NCBI GenBank assembly: GCA_037576195.1
Contig: CM075101.1
Coordinates: 11,284,001 to 11,348,000 of the forward strand
Direction of reading: 5' to 3'
Origin: Phytoseiulus persimilis
Lineage: Eukaryota; Arthropoda; Arachnida; Mesostigmata; Phytoseiidae
DNA: 64,000 bases
The translations under genes and the position numbers were made by a program. This document shows positions 61,716 through 64,000 of the stretch, in pieces (the stretch's first letter is position 1; each line of letters opens with the position of its first letter). The notes beneath the pieces are model-generated. The model had not been told where the DNA came from. It did no database searches and was given only the letters and a program-made list of their open reading frames with translations.

Positions 61716-63846
61716 TTCACAGCCAGATAAGTGAAGACGGAATCGCTTCCAGGAAAGCTGCCACCATGAAGATCGATTGCGGACAAATAGGGGATGGCCG
61801 AGTGATAATTTGAGCCTCCGAACCCTGCGGTCAGAACTCCGCGGCTCGCGTAGTTCCGGACTGAGGATTTCCTCCACTACTCGCGGACCGGGAGAAACAT
61901 CGCGGATTTCCGCGATATTTCTGGTGGGACGAGCCCGCCCACTCGATTCTTGCTTCGATTCGAACTCGAGCCGTTTTCCCGCATGCCGGCGAAGCGGTCA
62001 TGACCGAGCAGGCGAGCATATGGTCTGTTTGTATGTTGGATTGTTGTATCCAACAGGAAAAGAACTCAATGTAACCTTGCGTGCGAAAAACAGGAGCCCA
62101 GAGGAGGCTTGAGCCAGGCGACGAGAATGACTGCTTGGCTGGCTCGGCGGGCCGAGCGGCCGGCAGACCGACGAATTGGCGGAATGACAATGCAGCCAAC
62201 CTCAACCTTCTGGTGTTACTGACGGCAATGAAAGCGGCTCGAGGATTAGCCCGAGATGGCTGCGATACGGATTAGAAGAACCAAAGGTAGCTAGCTGGCT
62301 GGTTGCCTAGGTAGGGGGGAGGGAAGGAGGGAGACACACACACACACTGGTCGCGCTATACCAAGCGTACACACACGGCGAGCGAGCAAGTATGCTGATA
62401 CAAGCCGAGACCTGGGTCGAGAATAGCCTCTTCAAATTGGATACAACCGGCAAAGCCAGGCAACCAACCAGTCACTCAGTCAGTCGACCAAGCAGTTTAC
62501 ACTTCGAGGTGCGTTTTCCTGCGAAACTTGATTTGCCCAACAATCACTTTCAGGTTCAATGTTCAGAGCTAGCACATGAGGACGTGCGTGCACATTGAAC
62601 TTTAGTTCGACCGGCTTCCAGACTGCACCGCACGAAATTTCCTCGTGCAGCCTCCCTTCGCTCATTCCCGAGGTGCAATTCTTGCCTCCAGACAAGGGGT
62701 CAGAGAGCTACTTCGGAAGACGGTAGATCGAGCCGGCTCCCGGGTCAGAACCCAGTTCTCGAGGTCCGGTCTCCCGCTTGGAACAGCGTCGATGCTGGTT
62801 CGGTATCGCATGCGGGTCTGCACGAGTGCTCTCGTCGTTTGGGATCGAGTTCCCGGGTCGCCTCCAGCGGGCTCCGTCTGACCAAACGATTTGGCATGCA
62901 CGATACGCACTCGACTCCATTTCGGATTTTCCTCCGATGGAAATGACACAGCAAGAGATGGTGCCGTGAATGGATGCTCGAAAAACTCCGTGTTAGTAGT
63001 GAAGTTCCAATGGAGCATCGGATACAAAGTCTGTTGTCGGCCAGTGAGTCGGAACCCCCAGAGGGAGCGAGGCAGCAGAGTCGGCTGGCTAGCGGGCTAT
63101 AGGCTTTCCGACACAAAAAACGGATTTAGACTTCGCCCATAGCCCGGGTACAATGCAGCAAAGCTTAGAGCCAGAAATGGATATCCATCCTCCATGCATC
63201 TATGTCGTTCCGTACGTCCTCTGGTGGGTTGCTCTAAAAGCGAGCGAACCAACGAACGGACGAGCTCGGAGACCAATCCATGCAAGTCTGAAAGATCTAT
63301 CCGACGCGCCGCCGGCGAGTTCACAGAGATCGGCATTCGGTCGCTGCAGGGGCGTGAGCATGCATTGAGTACCATACAGACACTTGCTTGGAGAATGCTC
63401 CACTGAAATGCCACCGAGCAATTGATCCCGGCTCAAATGCAAAGCTCTCGACCTCAAGCACACGACGCGCGGGGAATCCGATTGAAACGTCCATGATCTC
63501 GGGATCATCCGCCGAATCGAGAGATTTTCCACTGCTCGTCAAGAACAAATGACTTCTTAACGGCTTACTGATGCTCACCTGACAACGATTTCCAGACCCG
63601 CCCTCCATCCTGATGATGGTCCAATCGGCCCAGAGATGGGCCGTCGAGCGAGCGAGAGTGCGCGAGAGGGCGTCAAATCCGCGAAGTTTCCAACACACAG
63701 CGGCTTCCAAAGGTCGGCAAACTCGCACCCATGCTCGAAGTTGTCATCGGGGACGTCGTTTGCGCGGACAAGACGCAGAGGTGGAGGAACGTGACACTGT
63801 GGCGGCGCGTTGGATTATTGGGTTTTGTCGGAGTTGACCAGATTAC
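61716..63846. other. Stretch without a supported gene
   Basis: The longest frames (63027-62662 minus, 63116-62745 minus, 63414-63097 minus, 63728-63321 minus) overlap each other in different frames, so at most one can be right. AGCTGGCTGG-type simple sequence and an AC microsatellite lie near 62290-62347. Confidence 0.3.
62334..62347. repeat. AC dinucleotide microsatellite
   Basis: Seven AC units (ACACACACACACAC) follow a GGGAGGGAAGGAGGGAG purine tract. Confidence 0.85.
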
Positions 63847-63948
63847 GTTTTTTTTTTTTTCGCTCTTCGCGACGAACATAACGACGCCGCCGGTGATGAT
63901 GAGGAGGACGGCCGCGGCGACGATGACGATGGCCAACAAGCTAGCCAG
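63847..63948 (-). CDS. Possible transmembrane exon at the right edge
   Basis: The minus frame reads LLASLLAIVIVAAAVLLIIT, then GGVVMFVAKSEKKK, and meets a donor-like AAAAC/GTAATC at 63846. A long hydrophobic helix followed at once by a lysine cluster is the classic stop-transfer arrangement of a type I membrane protein. The Lys codons come from a 13-base A run, which is a place where sequence errors occur. The 5' boundary is unclear because a TGA lies in frame near 63950; the exon probably starts just after it. The extracellular exons would lie to the right of the window. Confidence 0.35.
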
Positions 63949-64000
63949 CAGCTCAGATCACGTGGCTGACGTGTGAAAAATCATCTAATATATTGTCGAT

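Overview
This window looks like nuclear DNA of a small-genome arthropod, most likely a mite. The evidence is: genes split by GT-AG introns (some only 87-225 bp), about 50 % GC, no bacterial operons or ribosome-binding sites, and a spliced OTX/orthodenticle homeobox gene of arthropod type. The base composition fits a phytoseiid mite such as Galendromus better than the AT-richer Varroa. That placement is inference and nothing in the sequence proves it.

One gene is certain. orthodenticle/OTX lies on the minus strand from 20594 down to 10422 in five coding exons. All five join in phase and give a 315-residue protein with a Lys50 homeodomain. Intron 1 is about 8.7 kb and is the natural place to look for cis-regulatory DNA. 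A 649-codon uninterrupted frame (6067-8016, +) encodes a very charged, probably disordered protein and faces the 3' end of otd. Upstream of it, 3.7-5.7 kb on the minus strand holds at least one spliced gene (exons 4504-4595 and 4002-4361, poly-A signal at 3726) and a short frame with a signal peptide (5630-5358).

The left 3 kb is repeat-rich. It has two diverged direct copies of a ~225-bp sequence, a ~47-bp minisatellite split by an ~840-bp terminal-inverted-repeat element, and a 17-bp minisatellite.

From 20.6 kb to the right end I see no gene of a family I can name with confidence. There are many exon-sized open stretches with coding-like codon usage, and some have matching splice sites: minus 50511/50423, minus 46863-46950 with 45886-46124, plus 35488-35868, plus 57925-58357 and plus 60525-60752. 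Several have an equally open frame on the other strand, so strand is uncertain, and I give these low to middling confidence. Two loci (44245-43499 minus and 61116-61715 plus) stay open in one frame except for isolated TGA codons. They are best explained as decaying genes or unresolved splicing. I found no convincing new biological system.
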